Origin: an uncultured Clostridia bacterium
GTDB lineage: Bacteria; Bacillota; Clostridia; Oscillospirales; Oscillospiraceae
Reading direction: 5' to 3'
Length of the DNA: 33,521 bases
NCBI GenBank assembly: GCA_945482615.1
Contig: CALYRG010000013.1
Span: forward strand, 1-33,521
Positions 33,335-33,521 of the stretch are shown here, in pieces (positions within the stretch are counted from its first letter, which is position 1; every line of letters begins with the position of its first letter). The translations under genes and the position numbers were made by a program. The notes under the pieces are model-generated. The model had not been told where the DNA came from, searched no databases, and saw only the letters and a list, made by a program, of their open reading frames with translations.

Positions 33335-33521
33335 ATGAGTCAGAACGCGGACATGAAAAAACAGGAGCGGGAGCAGATTGTGGAGCTGGGCTCCGACATC
33401 ACCCGCAGCAGCCGGGGCAATATCTATACCCTGACCATCATCGGCCAGGTGGAGGGACACCAGGTGGCCCCCGAGACGGTGAAGACCACCAAATATGAGC
33501 ATGTGCTGCCCCTGCTTGCCG
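33335..33521 (+). CDS. TepA/ClpP-like serine protease (5' end only)
   Basis: The first 62 codons start at ATG 33335, seven bases after AAGGAGG. '[20 protein letters not shown]' followed by '[15 protein letters not shown]' matches the opening of TepA-type (translocation-enhancing) proteins of the ClpP family. The catalytic Ser, His and Asp lie beyond the window. In Bacillus such proteins are linked to protein export and spore proteolysis. It is divergent from the TSCPD gene. Confidence 0.8.
   Translation, partial: MSQNADMKKQEREQIVELGSDITRSSRGNIYTLTIIGQVEGHQVAPETVKTTKYEHVLPLLA

Overview
The window looks like a chromosomal segment from a gut Clostridia bacterium of the Oscillospiraceae type (Flavonifractor/Oscillibacter/Lawsonibacter-like). 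This placement is inferred from gene content, moderately high GC coding sequence with AT-rich intergenic stretches, GGAGG ribosome binding sites, lipoprotein signal peptides followed by Ala/Pro/Thr linkers, and the Ami-type oligopeptide permease. I have no database match for it. Almost everything concerns the uptake and use of peptides, amino acids and organic acids.

Layout. 1-826 (-): truncated Fe3+/spermidine-type solute-binding lipoprotein with a consensus promoter. 1222-4047 (+): a parallel beta-helix protein with a 3' frameshift, then a carbon-nitrogen hydrolase broken by an in-frame TAA. 4097-8315 (-): TRAP transporter dctQ-dctM-dctP followed by a dihydroorotase-like amidohydrolase. 8634-10007 (+), divergent: a small membrane protein and a LysR regulator. 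10109-17565 (-): oppBCDF, a peptide-binding lipoprotein, a cyclophilin and an M24 Xaa-Pro-type peptidase, which together suggest import and degradation of proline-containing peptides. 17924-19725 (-): an AGCS amino acid symporter and a small unknown protein. 19910-22495 (+): a membrane Ser/Thr kinase with an N-terminal zinc ribbon and an extracytoplasmic YD-like repeat domain. 22551-23225: a dead TIGR04076-type gene, an array of small hairpins, a duplicated tRNA 3' end, and an intact tRNA-Pro(CGG). 23323-32501 (-): a second, Ami-type oligopeptide permease operon (binding protein, two permeases, two ATPases) followed by a degenerate ApbE-like membrane protein. 32971-33219 (-): a TSCPD protein. 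33335 onward (+): the start of a TepA/ClpP-like protease.

The most unusual part is the Ami-type system. Its binding protein appears circularly permuted: the segment that normally closes the C-terminus sits directly after the signal peptide, and the protein stops where that segment would normally begin. In the same operon, one ATPase carries a charged insertion of about 230 residues between Walker A and the Q-loop, the other carries a C-terminal membrane tail, and a degenerate ApbE-like protein follows. The window's other, ordinary Opp system serves as an internal comparison. Other points of interest are the kinase ectodomain, the hairpin array, the split tRNA copy beside tRNA-Pro, and a perfect 22-bp palindrome overlapping a -35 box upstream of the Ami operon.
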